Below are positions 1 to 9,658 of a stretch of 39,098 bases of DNA, piece by piece. The notes beneath the pieces are model-generated. The model was not told the DNA's origin. It worked only from the letters and a program-made list of their open reading frames with translations, and searched no databases. This DNA comes from Deltaproteobacteria bacterium (GTDB taxonomy: Bacteria; Desulfobacterota; Binatia; HRBIN30). The position numbers and the translations under genes are program-made. The first letter of the stretch is position 1, and each line of letters begins with the position of its first letter. Location: positions 1 to 39,098 of the forward strand of contig JACQEN010000120.1 in the NCBI GenBank assembly GCA_016200585.1, given 5' to 3'.

Positions 1-1
1 C

Positions 2-1255
2 AACACGGCGATTCTCTATGAGGAAGCGCGTTTGACGCGTCTAGGCACCGAGAAGTTCATGCTCGACGGCCGCCACACCGGCACCGGCGGCGGCAACCAT
101 ATGACGATCGGCGGGCCGACGCCCTCCGACAGCCCGGTTCTCCGACGTCCCGAGCTGCTGCAGAGCCTGGTGACCTATTGGCAGAATCACCAAAGCTTGT
201 CGTATCTGGTTTCGGGAATGTTCGTCGGCCCGACGAGCCAGGCGCCGCGCATCGACGAGGCGCGCAACGAAAGCCTTTACGAGCTCGAGATCGCCTTCCA
301 GCAGATACCGGGTGGCGAGGTGCCGCAGCCGTGGCTTGTCGACCGTCTGCTTCGACACCTGCTGATCGATTCCACCGGCAACACGCATCGCGCCGAGTTC
401 TGCATCGACAAGCTCTACTCGCCCGACTCGTCGACCGGGCGTCTTGGTCTCGTCGAGATGCGTGCCTTCGAGATGCCGCCGCATTGGCAGATGAGTCTGG
501 TGCAGCAACTCTTGCTACGCGCCTTCATCGCCCGCTTCTGGCAGCAGCCATACCGGCAGCATCTGGTCCGCTGGGGCACGGAGCTGCACGACCGTTTTCT
601 GTTGCCGCACTTCGTCTGGCAGGATTTTCGCGACGTCCTTTGCGAGCTCCACAACTTCGGCTACGCATTCGAACCGGAGTGGTTTGCGCCGTTCTTCGAG
701 TTTCGCTTTCCTCCGTACGGCAGTGTTCAAATCGGGGATGTGCATCTGGAGCTGCGAATGGCGGTAGAGCCGTGGCACGTGCTCGGCGAAGAGGTGACGT
801 CGCAGGGCACGGCGCGCTATGTCGATTCCTCGGTGGAGCGGTTGCAAGTCAAAGTCCGCGGCATGACGGACCCGCGTCACGCCGTTACCTGCAACGGCCG
901 GCGGCTGCCGTTGCGGCCGACCGCTACCAAAGGCGACTACGTTGCCGGGGTGCGCTATCGCGCCTGGCAGCCGCCGTCGGCGCTTCATCCGACGATTGCC
1001 GTGCATGCGCCGCTGGTGTTCGACGTCATCGACACGTGGAGCGATCGCGCCATCGGCGGTTGCACGTACCACGTTGCCCACCCGGGAGGCCGCCACTACA
1101 GCACCTCCCCGGTGAACTCCTTCGCCGCCGAAGCGCGGCGCATTGCCCGTTTCTTTCCGTTCGGACACACTCCCGGACCGGTGACGGCGCCACCGGAAGA
1201 ACGCAGCCGCGATTTCCCGTATACATTGGATCTGCGCTACAGGGATGTGTGCTGA
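2..1255 (+). CDS. DUF2126 / transglutaminase-like protein, C-terminal part (5' truncated by window)
   Basis: Frame is open to the window edge ([33 protein letters not shown]...); C-terminal DUF2126-like motifs [27 protein letters not shown]; lies immediately upstream of a CP_ATP-grasp/alpha-E gene, the usual neighbourhood. Confidence 0.85.
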   Translation, partial: NTAILYEEARLTRLGTEKFMLDGRHTGTGGGNHMTIGGPTPSDSPVLRRPELLQSLVTYWQNHQSLSYLVSGMFVGPTSQAPRIDEARNESLYELEIAFQQIPGGEVPQPWLVDRLLRHLLIDSTGNTHRAEFCIDKLYSPDSSTGRLGLVEMRAFEMPPHWQMSLVQQLLLRAFIARFWQQPYRQHLVRWGTELHDRFLLPHFVWQDFRDVLCELHNFGYAFEPEWFAPFFEFRFPPYGSVQIGDVHLELRMAVEPWHVLGEEVTSQGTARYVDSSVERLQVKVRGMTDPRHAVTCNGRRLPLRPTATKGDYVAGVRYRAWQPPSALHPTIAVHAPLVFDVIDTWSDRAIGGCTYHVAHPGGRHYSTSPVNSFAAEARRIARFFPFGHTPGPVTAPPEERSRDFPYTLDLRYRDVC

Positions 1256-1260
1256 ACGCG

Positions 1261-3789
1261 ATGAGTGAGACAAACGCCGCCGAACCCCTGCGAGAGGAAG
1301 CCTTGCGCCTGCACGCCGAGTATCGTCTTGCGACCGATCGCTTCGACGAGATGTGCGCCAGCAACGGCGAGCTGCGTTCGCATTGGACGTACCTGGTGCG
1401 CGGGCTCGAGGCGTTGGGTCCGGTCGACTTCGACATTCGCTGCGAAGAAGCCCGACGGTTGCTGAACGAGAGCGGCGTCACCTACAACGTCTACTCGGAA
1501 CAAGCGACGACCGATCGGCTTTGGCCGCTGGATCCTCTGCCCCTGCTGCTGACGAGCAACGAATGGAGCCACATCGAGCAGGCAATGGCCCAGCGTGCCG
1601 AGTTGCTCGACTTGATTTTGAACGATCTGTACGGTCCGCAGCTGTTGCTGCGGCGCGGCGTGCTACCGCCCGAGCTGGTGTGGTCGCACCCCGGCTTTCT
1701 GCGTCCGTGTGTCGGCATGAAGGCCGTGCGGGCACCGCAGCTGCATCTCTATGCCGCCGATCTTGCACGTACGCCGGATGGCACGTTGCACGTCATCGGC
1801 GACCGTGCGCAAGCGCCCTCCGGAGCCGGCTACGCAGTCGAGAACCGCATGATCTTGTCGCGCGTCTTTCCCAGCTTGTACCGCGATTCCTCCGTGCACC
1901 GCCTGGCATTGTTCTTCCGCGCCTTCCGCGGCTTGCTGGGCCGGCTCGGACCGCGTGGGCAGGACAATCCGCGCATCGTCGTGCTCACCCCCGGGCCGGA
2001 GAACGAGACCTACTTCGAGCACGCCTACCTTTCGGCCTACCTCGGCTACCCGCTGGTCCAGGGCAGCGACCTGGTCGTCTATGAAGATCGAGTTTGGCTG
2101 CGGGCTCTCGACGGCGCGAAGCCGGTCGACGTGATTTTGCGGCGCGTGGACGACGAGTATTGCGATCCCCTCGAGCTGCGCGGTGATTCTCTCCTCGGAA
2201 CGCCTGGCCTGTTGCACGTCGTCCGTTCCGGCAACGTCGTCATCACCAACCCTCTCGGCAGCAGCATCTTGGAGAATCCCGGACTGATGGCTTTCCTGCC
2301 GCAGCTGGCGCGCGAGATTCTCGGCGAGAACCTGCATCTGTCGTCGGTCCCGACCTGGTGGTGCGGCGACAACCAAGGCCTGCAATACGTGCTCGAACAC
2401 ATCGAACAGTTGGTCGTCAAACCGATCGTTCCTCACGCCAGCGCCACGACCGTCTTCGGAGGTCTGCTGAGCACGCAAGAACGCTGGCAGCTGGCGGAGC
2501 GCATCCGCTCCCATCCGCATCTTTACGTCGGCCAGCACCATCTGGCCTTGTCGACAGCACCCACCGTCGCCAACGGCGGCGTCGAGCCGCGGCCGCTGGT
2601 GCTGCGCAGCTTCGCCGTTGCCAGCGACGGCGGCTACTTCGTCATGCCGGGCGGATTGTGCCGGGTTGCGCCGCGGCCCGACGTCGAAGTGGTATCGAAC
2701 CAGCTCGGCGGGGTCAGCAAAGACGTCTGGGTGTTGGCCTCGGAGCCGGAACGACAGGTGACGCTGATCAACACCGTCGCGCCGGCAGCCCAACTTGCCA
2801 GCGAGAGCGACGACGTACCGGCGCGTGTCGCGGACGATCTTTACTGGCTCGGACGCTACGCCGAACGCACGGACGGTACGGCGCGGCTGCTGCGCGAGGT
2901 ACTGGGACGGCTCCTCGAAGTCGAGCGCGTTCCGCACGACGAAGCATTGCCCCTGTTGCTGCAAGCGGTCACCGCGCAGACCGCCACCTACCCGGGCTTT
3001 ATCGGCGAGGGCCGCGAGGAGCGATTGCACGCGCCGGAAGGCGAGCTGACCGGCGTCGTCTATGATCGCCGCCGCGTCGGCAGCCTGCGCTACGACATCG
3101 ACGCCGTGGTGCGTGCCGGTCGTTCGGTGCGCGATCGGTTGTCGAGCGACGTGACGCGAGCCATCAACTCTCTCAATCGAGAGCTGGCGCGGCCGGGTGA
3201 TCTGACGTCGGCGTACGAAGCGCTGCAACGCATCGTCTTCTTGATGGCCGGCTTTGCCGGGTTGTGTAGCGACAGCATGAGCCGCAGCCAAGGCTGGTGC
3301 TTCTTGCAGATCGGACGTTCGCTCGAGCGCGCGGTGCAATCGGTGTCGCTGCTGCAATCGCTCCTCGTGCCGGCGGCCGATGCGGCAAACGTTTCGGCGC
3401 TCGAGGCCGTGCTGGCCGTGGCGCACAGTATCAAGACCTATCGCCGCCGCTATCGCGCTCAGATTCAGTTGAACGGAGTGATGGATCTGTTGTTCGTCGA
3501 TGAAACCAATCCGCGATCGGTCGGCTATGAGCTGGCGGCGCTCGAGGGATTGGTGGCGTCGCTCGACGGCAATATCGGTGCGCGACGCAGCGCCGCATCA
3601 CGCCTGGCGCTCGACGCGCTTACGCAGGTGCGGCTATTCAACCAGGAGACGGTAGTCGAATCCGGTACGGCACCCCTGGTGCCGCTGTTCGGGCAGCTTG
3701 CCGGCCAACTGGCGATGCTCTCGGATGAGCTCACCCGCCGCTATTTCACACACGCCGAGACGCCGCATCAATTGGTCCGGATCGCCTGA
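1261..3789 (+). CDS. Circularly permuted ATP-grasp + alpha-E (DUF403) fusion protein, ~842 aa
   Basis: ATG at 1261 in the frame of the 178..3789 ORF; ATP-grasp motifs (GVTYNVYSEQ, VIGDRAQAPSGAGYAVENR, LVVKPI) then alpha-E start ARVADDLYWLGRYAERTDGTARLLREV. Confidence 0.88.
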   Translation: MSETNAAEPLREEALRLHAEYRLATDRFDEMCASNGELRSHWTYLVRGLEALGPVDFDIRCEEARRLLNESGVTYNVYSEQATTDRLWPLDPLPLLLTSNEWSHIEQAMAQRAELLDLILNDLYGPQLLLRRGVLPPELVWSHPGFLRPCVGMKAVRAPQLHLYAADLARTPDGTLHVIGDRAQAPSGAGYAVENRMILSRVFPSLYRDSSVHRLALFFRAFRGLLGRLGPRGQDNPRIVVLTPGPENETYFEHAYLSAYLGYPLVQGSDLVVYEDRVWLRALDGAKPVDVILRRVDDEYCDPLELRGDSLLGTPGLLHVVRSGNVVITNPLGSSILENPGLMAFLPQLAREILGENLHLSSVPTWWCGDNQGLQYVLEHIEQLVVKPIVPHASATTVFGGLLSTQERWQLAERIRSHPHLYVGQHHLALSTAPTVANGGVEPRPLVLRSFAVASDGGYFVMPGGLCRVAPRPDVEVVSNQLGGVSKDVWVLASEPERQVTLINTVAPAAQLASESDDVPARVADDLYWLGRYAERTDGTARLLREVLGRLLEVERVPHDEALPLLLQAVTAQTATYPGFIGEGREERLHAPEGELTGVVYDRRRVGSLRYDIDAVVRAGRSVRDRLSSDVTRAINSLNRELARPGDLTSAYEALQRIVFLMAGFAGLCSDSMSRSQGWCFLQIGRSLERAVQSVSLLQSLLVPAADAANVSALEAVLAVAHSIKTYRRRYRAQIQLNGVMDLLFVDETNPRSVGYELAALEGLVASLDGNIGARRSAASRLALDALTQVRLFNQETVVESGTAPLVPLFGQLAGQLAMLSDELTRRYFTHAETPHQLVRIA

Positions 3790-3808
3790 CCTCAAAGGGA
3801 GTCTTGCC

Positions 3809-4696
3809 ATTCTCTTCCAGATCACCCACACGACCCATTATCGCTACAGCCAGCCGGTGACCTTGTGTCACAACGAAGTCCACCTGCGGCCGCGCGACCA
3901 GCCCGGGCAGAGTTGTCAGTCGAATCTGGTGACGATCGAGCCGGCGCCGGCGCAACTACATTGGCGCACCGACTACTTCGGCAACCCGGTTGCTTCCTTT
4001 GCGCTTCAGCAAGCGCACCAGTCGTTGACGGTGACCGCAACCAGCCGTGTAGAACGTCTAGCGGCGCAGATTCCGCTGCTTTCCGCGTCGATCGCTTGGG
4101 AACAAGTGGCAACGCGTGTGCGGGCAAATGGCTCCGACGACACGTGGATGGCACGTGAGCTGGTGCTCGACTCACCGCTCGTCGCGGTCTTCCCGGAGCT
4201 GCGCGACTACGCGTCGCCGTCGTTTGCGTCCGGACGTCCGCTGCTCGAGGCGGTTGCCGATCTCGCGGCGCGCATTCACCACGACTTTGCCTACGATCCC
4301 GACTTCACCACGGTGTCGACGGCGCTATCCGAGGTCCTGCGGTACCGCCGCGGCGTGTGCCAGGACTTCGCCCACCTGGCCATCGGTTGTTTGCGCTCGC
4401 TCGCCGTGCCGGCGCGCTATGTCAGTGGTTACATCGAAACGTTGGCGCCGCCGGGCGGCGAACGCTGGCGCGGCGCCGACGCGTCGCACGCCTGGGTCGC
4501 GGTCTGGGAACCTTCTCTTGGCTGGATCGAGATCGACCCGACGAACAACCAGTTCGTCGCGGAACGCCACGTTTCCCTGGCATGGGGACGCGACTACTCC
4601 GACGTCACACCGTTGAAGGGGGTGGTGTTCGGCGGCGGTAGCCACAGGCTCGACGTTTCCGTCGATGTTACGTCCATTGGAGCAGGCCACGCGTGA
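3809..4696 (+). CDS. Transglutaminase-like cysteine protease family protein (bacterial N-terminal transglutaminase domain)
   Basis: ILFQITHTTHYRYSQPVTLCHNEVHLRPRD...YRRGVCQDFAHLAIGCLRSLAVPARYVSGY...DASHAWVAVW...WIEIDPTNN: Cys-His-Asp triad motifs. Start is uncertain: no ATG/GTG/TTG in frame near the domain start; ATT 3809 lies 8 nt after AAAGGGA, alternatives are ATG 3698/3725. Confidence 0.87.
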   Translation: MLFQITHTTHYRYSQPVTLCHNEVHLRPRDQPGQSCQSNLVTIEPAPAQLHWRTDYFGNPVASFALQQAHQSLTVTATSRVERLAAQIPLLSASIAWEQVATRVRANGSDDTWMARELVLDSPLVAVFPELRDYASPSFASGRPLLEAVADLAARIHHDFAYDPDFTTVSTALSEVLRYRRGVCQDFAHLAIGCLRSLAVPARYVSGYIETLAPPGGERWRGADASHAWVAVWEPSLGWIEIDPTNNQFVAERHVSLAWGRDYSDVTPLKGVVFGGGSHRLDVSVDVTSIGAGHA

Positions 4697-5712
4697 AGAT
4701 CGACCACGAGTCTGTGCTGACGTTGCAGTTGCCGTATCGCGAACGTTTCGAGCTGCGGCGTACCGTGTTTCAGGGCGGCGACGGTCCGAAGGTCGCCGTG
4801 GTTTCCGGAATCCACGGCGACGAGCTGGAGGGAATCTACGTCTGCCACCGTCTGGCAGAATGGCTCGAGAAGACGACGGCGCTGCGGCCCGACGCATTGC
4901 GCGGACGCGTCGAGCTCTACCCGGCGCTCAATCCGCTGGGCATCGACACGCTCGAACGGTCGGTGCCGGTGTACGACACCGACCTCAATCGTAACTTTCC
5001 CGGCCACCCGGAAGGTCTATTGCCGCAGCGGCTCGCCGCCGCGGTCATGAATGCGTTGGCAGGAGCGTCGCTGGTTATCGACGTGCACGCCAGCAACATC
5101 TTCCTGCGCGAAATCCCACAGGTGCGCATCAACCAGGAATTCGCCGCGAGCCTCGTCCCGTTGGCGCGGACGATGAACCTCGATGTCGTGTGGCTACACG
5201 GAGCACTGACCGTACTCGAGGCGACCATTGCTCACAGCCTCAACGCGCGCGGCATTCCTTGCCTGGTGGTCGAAATGGGAGTCGGAATGCGCGTCACGCC
5301 GGCGTACAGCGATCAACTCCTCGTCGGCATCCTCAATACCTGGCAAGCGCTCGGGGTGCTCGATCCGGGACTCGAGTTGCCGAAGGCGACGCACGAGCCG
5401 TTGATCGCCGACGACTCGAACGTCCACTACTTGAATGCCGCCACGTCGGGCCTGTTCATTCCGGAGGTCGCCCACTGGATCTCGGTGTTTCAAGGGCAGA
5501 TCTTGGGACGCATCGTTTCGCCGCACGAGGCGGGCACGTTGTCGGAGGTGCGCTCACCGGTCAACGGCGTGTTGTTCACGCTACGCGAGTATCCGATCGT
5601 CTACGAAGGTTCGTTGATGGCTCGCATCATGGCGATCGACTTTGCGTCGATGCGCCAGGAGGGGAAGGAGAAGAATGACGTAGGCAGCCTGGGCGCGAGG
5701 AGTCCGACATGA
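4693..5712 (+). CDS. Succinylglutamate desuccinylase/aspartoacylase (M14) family protein, paralog 1
   Basis: GIHGDELEG, DLNRNFPG, VIDVHASN, VVEMGVGM motifs; GTG start overlaps preceding stop (GTGA). Confidence 0.87.
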   Translation: MKIDHESVLTLQLPYRERFELRRTVFQGGDGPKVAVVSGIHGDELEGIYVCHRLAEWLEKTTALRPDALRGRVELYPALNPLGIDTLERSVPVYDTDLNRNFPGHPEGLLPQRLAAAVMNALAGASLVIDVHASNIFLREIPQVRINQEFAASLVPLARTMNLDVVWLHGALTVLEATIAHSLNARGIPCLVVEMGVGMRVTPAYSDQLLVGILNTWQALGVLDPGLELPKATHEPLIADDSNVHYLNAATSGLFIPEVAHWISVFQGQILGRIVSPHEAGTLSEVRSPVNGVLFTLREYPIVYEGSLMARIMAIDFASMRQEGKEKNDVGSLGARSPT

Positions 5713-6704
5713 CCGATACGCCGAGCTTGCTGCAGATGACCGCGCCTTTGCGCGAGGACTTCGACATCCCGTACCACGACATCGGGCCGAAGAATGCGCC
5801 GGCGAGAGTCGCGCTCGTCGCCGGGATCCACGGCAACGAGCTCAACGGCGTGTTCGTGCTGTCACGCCTGGCGGCGTTTCTCAATGCGACCGCGTGCGGA
5901 GAACAGCCGGGTGTGGAGTTACGCGAACGCGTCATCGTCATACCGGCGGTCAACGTGTTGGGACTGAACACTCTGAGCCGCCGCTGGCCGTTCGATGGTA
6001 CCGATATCAATCGCATGTTTCCGGGATACAATGCCGGCGAGACAACGCAACGCATCGCCCACGCCGTGCTCGAGGTGACGCGCCCGGCTTCATACCGTGT
6101 CGATCTCCACAGCTCGAATCTTGAATTCGAGGAGCTGCCGCAGATTCGTTTGTATGCGCCAACCGAAGCGGAGCGTCTGACGGCGCGTTGCTTCGGAATG
6201 CCGGCCATCATCGAGCGCCCGATGAACAGCGTGTTTACCAGCACCATCGGTCACGCGTGGCGCGAAAGCGGTGGCCAGAATTTCGTCATCCAAGCGGGCC
6301 AAGCCGGGGTTCTACAGCCACAGCACTGCGAGCGCGTGTTCGCGGCACTGGTCCGCCTGCTCCAGCATGTCGAAGCGCTGGTAGGCGCGCCGCTGTCGAC
6401 CGACGACGCCGACGTCCACTATTTCGGCGTCGATCAGACCGCACCGCTCATTTCGGCGCACGCCGGCATTTTCGTTTCGCGCCTCGAGGTCGGGCGTTGG
6501 GTTCGTTCAGGCGAAGTCATCGGACAGGTCTACGACAGCTTCAACGGCGAGCTGCGTATCGAAATTCGTTCGCCGGTTTCGGGATTGCTCAGCGGTCTGC
6601 GGCGCCAGCCGCTGCTCTGCGAAGGCGATTTGATCGCGCGTATCGAGACGCGCCAGCCGGTGCCGTCGGGTGTCGATACGTATCTGCACGGGCAAGGCCA
6701 ATAG
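5709..6704 (+). CDS. Succinylglutamate desuccinylase/aspartoacylase (M14) family protein, paralog 2
   Basis: GIHGNELNG, DINRMFPGY, RVDLHSSN motifs; ATGA overlap with paralog 1; the position equivalent to VVEMG reads VIQAG. Confidence 0.85.
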   Translation: MTDTPSLLQMTAPLREDFDIPYHDIGPKNAPARVALVAGIHGNELNGVFVLSRLAAFLNATACGEQPGVELRERVIVIPAVNVLGLNTLSRRWPFDGTDINRMFPGYNAGETTQRIAHAVLEVTRPASYRVDLHSSNLEFEELPQIRLYAPTEAERLTARCFGMPAIIERPMNSVFTSTIGHAWRESGGQNFVIQAGQAGVLQPQHCERVFAALVRLLQHVEALVGAPLSTDDADVHYFGVDQTAPLISAHAGIFVSRLEVGRWVRSGEVIGQVYDSFNGELRIEIRSPVSGLLSGLRRQPLLCEGDLIARIETRQPVPSGVDTYLHGQGQ

Positions 6705-6789
6705 CGACCGACACGCGACCACTTGCGTTTCCGCCTCGACGGTACGAGAAGGGAGAGGCGCGGCACGGGCCGAGCGAGGAGGAGTGGGG

Positions 6790-8376
6790 ATGGGGAACAC
6801 GGCCGTGCGGGTGGAGCCCGCGGAAGCGTCGGACACCGAGGCGCTCACTCTGGTTTTGAGAGTGCTGGATCCGGAGATCGTCGCCGAGATCGAGCGTCAC
6901 GACTCTGGGCCGGCGCGCGAGCAGTTCGCGCTGGCGGCGCTGCGGCTGGGAGTTCTGGCTCTGCGCCAGGCCAGCGGCAGCATCGACGCCGAGCGCATTC
7001 GCCTGGAAGGTGAACGGCTGATCGGTGACGTGCGCACGGTCCTGGCGGAACATTCGGGAACGTTTGCGCAGCGCCTGCAAGGAGCCATCGCCCAGTACTT
7101 CGATCCGCAGACCGGCGACCTGACACAGCGTCTGGATCGCCTGGTGCGAAAAGACGGTGACATCGAGCAGGTTCTCGCCCGCTACCTCGACGGTGAAACC
7201 TCGGCGTTGGCGCGCACGCTGAGCGATCTGGTCGGCGAGTCGAGCCCGTTGGTCAAACAGCTGTCACCCGGTCAAGGTGACGGTTTCCTGGCGTTGCTGC
7301 GCGAAACGGTGGAAACGACGGTGCTGGCACAACGCGATCAGATCGTGGGACAGTTCAGCCTCGACGATCGGACGTCGGCCCTATCGCGTTTGGTAGCGGA
7401 GATCACCGGCAGCAACGGCAAGCTGCGCGAAGATCTGGCGCGTGACATCGAGGCGGTGCGCAAGGAGTTCTCTCTCGATCATTCTGACGGCGCGTTGTCA
7501 CGACTGGTCAACCGGATCGACGAGACCACGGCCCAGGTCCGCAGCAGCCTGACTCTCGACAGCGACGCCTCGCCGCTGGCGCGCCTGCGGCGCGAGCTCC
7601 TCGACGTCATCGAAGGTCTCAGCAAAGCGAACGTACAGTTTCATTCCGAGGTGCGCAGTACACTCGAAGTCCTACAAGCCCGGCGCACCGAGGCGTCACG
7701 ATCGACGCGCCACGGCCTCGAGTTCGAGTCTGCGGTCGGCGAGTTGCTTGCCGAGCAGACGCGGCATAGCGGCGACCTACTCGAGGCGGTGGGCCAGAAC
7801 GTCGGCCGCTTGCCGCGCTGCAAGGTCGGCGACTTCGTTCTTGGACTCGGTCCGGAGAGCGCCGCGCCGGAAGCGCGTATCGTCATCGAGGCCAAGGAAG
7901 ATCGTTCCTTCAATCTCAAGAAGATGCTCGAGGAGATCGGGCAAGCGCGTGAGAACCGCGACGCGCAGGTGGGCATTGCGGTGCTGTCGCGGTCGACGGC
8001 TCCAGAGGGAATGGAGTCGCTGGTACGGTTCGGACCCGACATCCTCGTCGTCTGGGATCGCGACGATGCCACCAGCGATGTCCTGCTGACGGCGGCGCTG
8101 TCATTGGCGCGGGCCTTAGTCGTGCGCGAACGCGCGCAACAGGAGCGCGTGCAGGCCGAGTTCGTGGCGCTGGAAGACGCCGTCCGCCGCCTCGCCAAAG
8201 CCGCCGAGACGTTGTCTGAGATCGTCACCCTGGCCGGAACCGTACGCTCGCACGGCGACAAGATTCGCGCCCGTGCCGAAAAGCTGCAGGAGGAAATCGA
8301 CGTGCAGCTTGAAGTTCTGCGGCAGAACGTCGAAGGGCTGAAGCAGCATGCTGCCGATGAGGTGGTCGCAGCCTAG
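6790..8376 (+). CDS. Uncharacterised coiled-coil/repeat protein with C-terminal PD-(D/E)XK-like nuclease core
   Basis: ATG 6790 preceded by GAGGAGGAG; repeats (F/L)(S/T)LD..x(S/G)xLxRL; C-terminal LEFESAVGELL...KVGDFVL...RIVIEAKED...AQVGIAVLS resembles E / GD / ExK motifs of the restriction-endonuclease fold. Confidence 0.65.
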   Translation: MGNTAVRVEPAEASDTEALTLVLRVLDPEIVAEIERHDSGPAREQFALAALRLGVLALRQASGSIDAERIRLEGERLIGDVRTVLAEHSGTFAQRLQGAIAQYFDPQTGDLTQRLDRLVRKDGDIEQVLARYLDGETSALARTLSDLVGESSPLVKQLSPGQGDGFLALLRETVETTVLAQRDQIVGQFSLDDRTSALSRLVAEITGSNGKLREDLARDIEAVRKEFSLDHSDGALSRLVNRIDETTAQVRSSLTLDSDASPLARLRRELLDVIEGLSKANVQFHSEVRSTLEVLQARRTEASRSTRHGLEFESAVGELLAEQTRHSGDLLEAVGQNVGRLPRCKVGDFVLGLGPESAAPEARIVIEAKEDRSFNLKKMLEEIGQARENRDAQVGIAVLSRSTAPEGMESLVRFGPDILVVWDRDDATSDVLLTAALSLARALVVRERAQQERVQAEFVALEDAVRRLAKAAETLSEIVTLAGTVRSHGDKIRARAEKLQEEIDVQLEVLRQNVEGLKQHAADEVVAA

Positions 8377-8510
8377 ATTCACCGACCGATCCGTCAGCGC
8401 CAACCCCCGAACCCCACCTTGGGTTTTCGCTGCGAATGTGCCACTAGACCCCAAAGGACAAACGACGCGCCTGCGGGGGATGCGGCGCGAGAATCGAGGG
8501 GATCGAGGCT

Positions 8511-9506
8511 ATGTCATTCGAGAGTCAGCTGTCGCGGGAGTTCTTACGGGTCGTCGAAGAAGCCGGAATTGCGGCTGCACGCACCATGGGCCAGGGCGAT
8601 CGCAAGGGGTCGGATCGTGTCGCGGTCGAGGCCATGCGCAAATCCATGGACTCGCTTCCGATGCGCGGCACCGTCGTCATTGGTGAAGGCGAGCGCGACG
8701 AGGCGCCGATGCTGTACATCGGCGAGAGGGTCGGCCGTCAAGGCGATGGTGACATCGAGGTCGACATCGCCGTCGATCCGCTCGAAGGAACGAATCTGTG
8801 TGCCACCGGTTCACCCGGCGCGATCGCGGTGTTGGCGGCATCGAACCACGGCGGACTGCTGCACGCGCCCGACTGCTACATGGAGAAGATCATCGTCGGC
8901 CCGGCGGCGCGCGGCGCCGTGCATCTCGATGCAAGCGTGAAAGAGAACTTGTCGGCGATCGCCAAGCGTTTGAACCGTGCCGTCAAGGACCTGGTGGTCA
9001 TCGTGTTGGATCGTCCGCGCCACCAACAACTGGTCGAAGACATTCGCAGCGCCGGTGCGCGTATCCGCCTGATCAGCGACGGTGATCTTTCGGCCGGCGT
9101 CTCGGCCGCGGTTCGCCGCACCAACGTGCACGCGGTGATGGGAATCGGCGGCGCGCCCGAAGGTGTTCTCACCGCCGCCGCTTTGCGCTGTTTGAACGGC
9201 GGAATGGAAGGTCGCCTGGTACCCTTTAAGGAAGGTGAGGAGGAGCGCAAGAAATTCACCGAGCGCCTGCGCGGCATGGGCATCGCCGACCCCGACCGCA
9301 CCTACTCGGAACGAGAGCTGGCACCGGGGCCCGACATCCTGTTCGCCGCCACCGGCGTTACCGACGGCAATCTGCTGCGCGGTGTGCGCTTCTTCGGCCA
9401 CGGTTCGCGCACCAGCTCGCTGGTGATGGCGCTGCGCGAGCACAGCATCCGTTTCATTGACACCGTACGCCTCGACGGGTCGCAGGACGCCGTCGTCGAG
9501 TTCTGA
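8511..9506 (+). CDS. glpX: Class II fructose-1,6-bisphosphatase
   Basis: [43 protein letters not shown]...[18 protein letters not shown]...DPLEGTN...[24 protein letters not shown]. Confidence 0.95.
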   Translation: MSFESQLSREFLRVVEEAGIAAARTMGQGDRKGSDRVAVEAMRKSMDSLPMRGTVVIGEGERDEAPMLYIGERVGRQGDGDIEVDIAVDPLEGTNLCATGSPGAIAVLAASNHGGLLHAPDCYMEKIIVGPAARGAVHLDASVKENLSAIAKRLNRAVKDLVVIVLDRPRHQQLVEDIRSAGARIRLISDGDLSAGVSAAVRRTNVHAVMGIGGAPEGVLTAAALRCLNGGMEGRLVPFKEGEEERKKFTERLRGMGIADPDRTYSERELAPGPDILFAATGVTDGNLLRGVRFFGHGSRTSSLVMALREHSIRFIDTVRLDGSQDAVVEF

Positions 9507-9580
9507 GAATCCCCCCTGTCCCTCCGAGGGGAAAATGAGCAGTGTCCCCCTTTTTCAAAGGGGGACGACAGGGGGATTCA
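9507..9580. repeat. Imperfect C/G-rich palindromic intergenic element, copy 1
   Basis: GAATCCCCCCTGTCCC ... GTCCCCCTTTTTCAAAGGGGGAC ... GACAGGGGGATTC: inverted termini plus inner hairpin; similar element at 10768-10857. Confidence 0.75.
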
Positions 9581-9658
9581 TCGCACTGCAAGACGATCCC
9601 TGCTTGCACGTCACCCCCACGACGCTACAAAGATCGTTCTGAGAGGAAGAAACAACGC

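Noticed and set aside
178-1260. The 1203-aa ORF start at 178 as the true start of the ATP-grasp gene
   Set aside because: The first 361 codons overlap the DUF2126 gene in another frame and read as Arg/Ala-rich shadow sequence; the recognisable protein starts at ATG 1261.
1663-3426. 587-aa antisense ORF
   Set aside because: Lies opposite the ATP-grasp/alpha-E gene; His/Arg/Gln-rich composition typical of GC-rich shadow frames, no family motifs.
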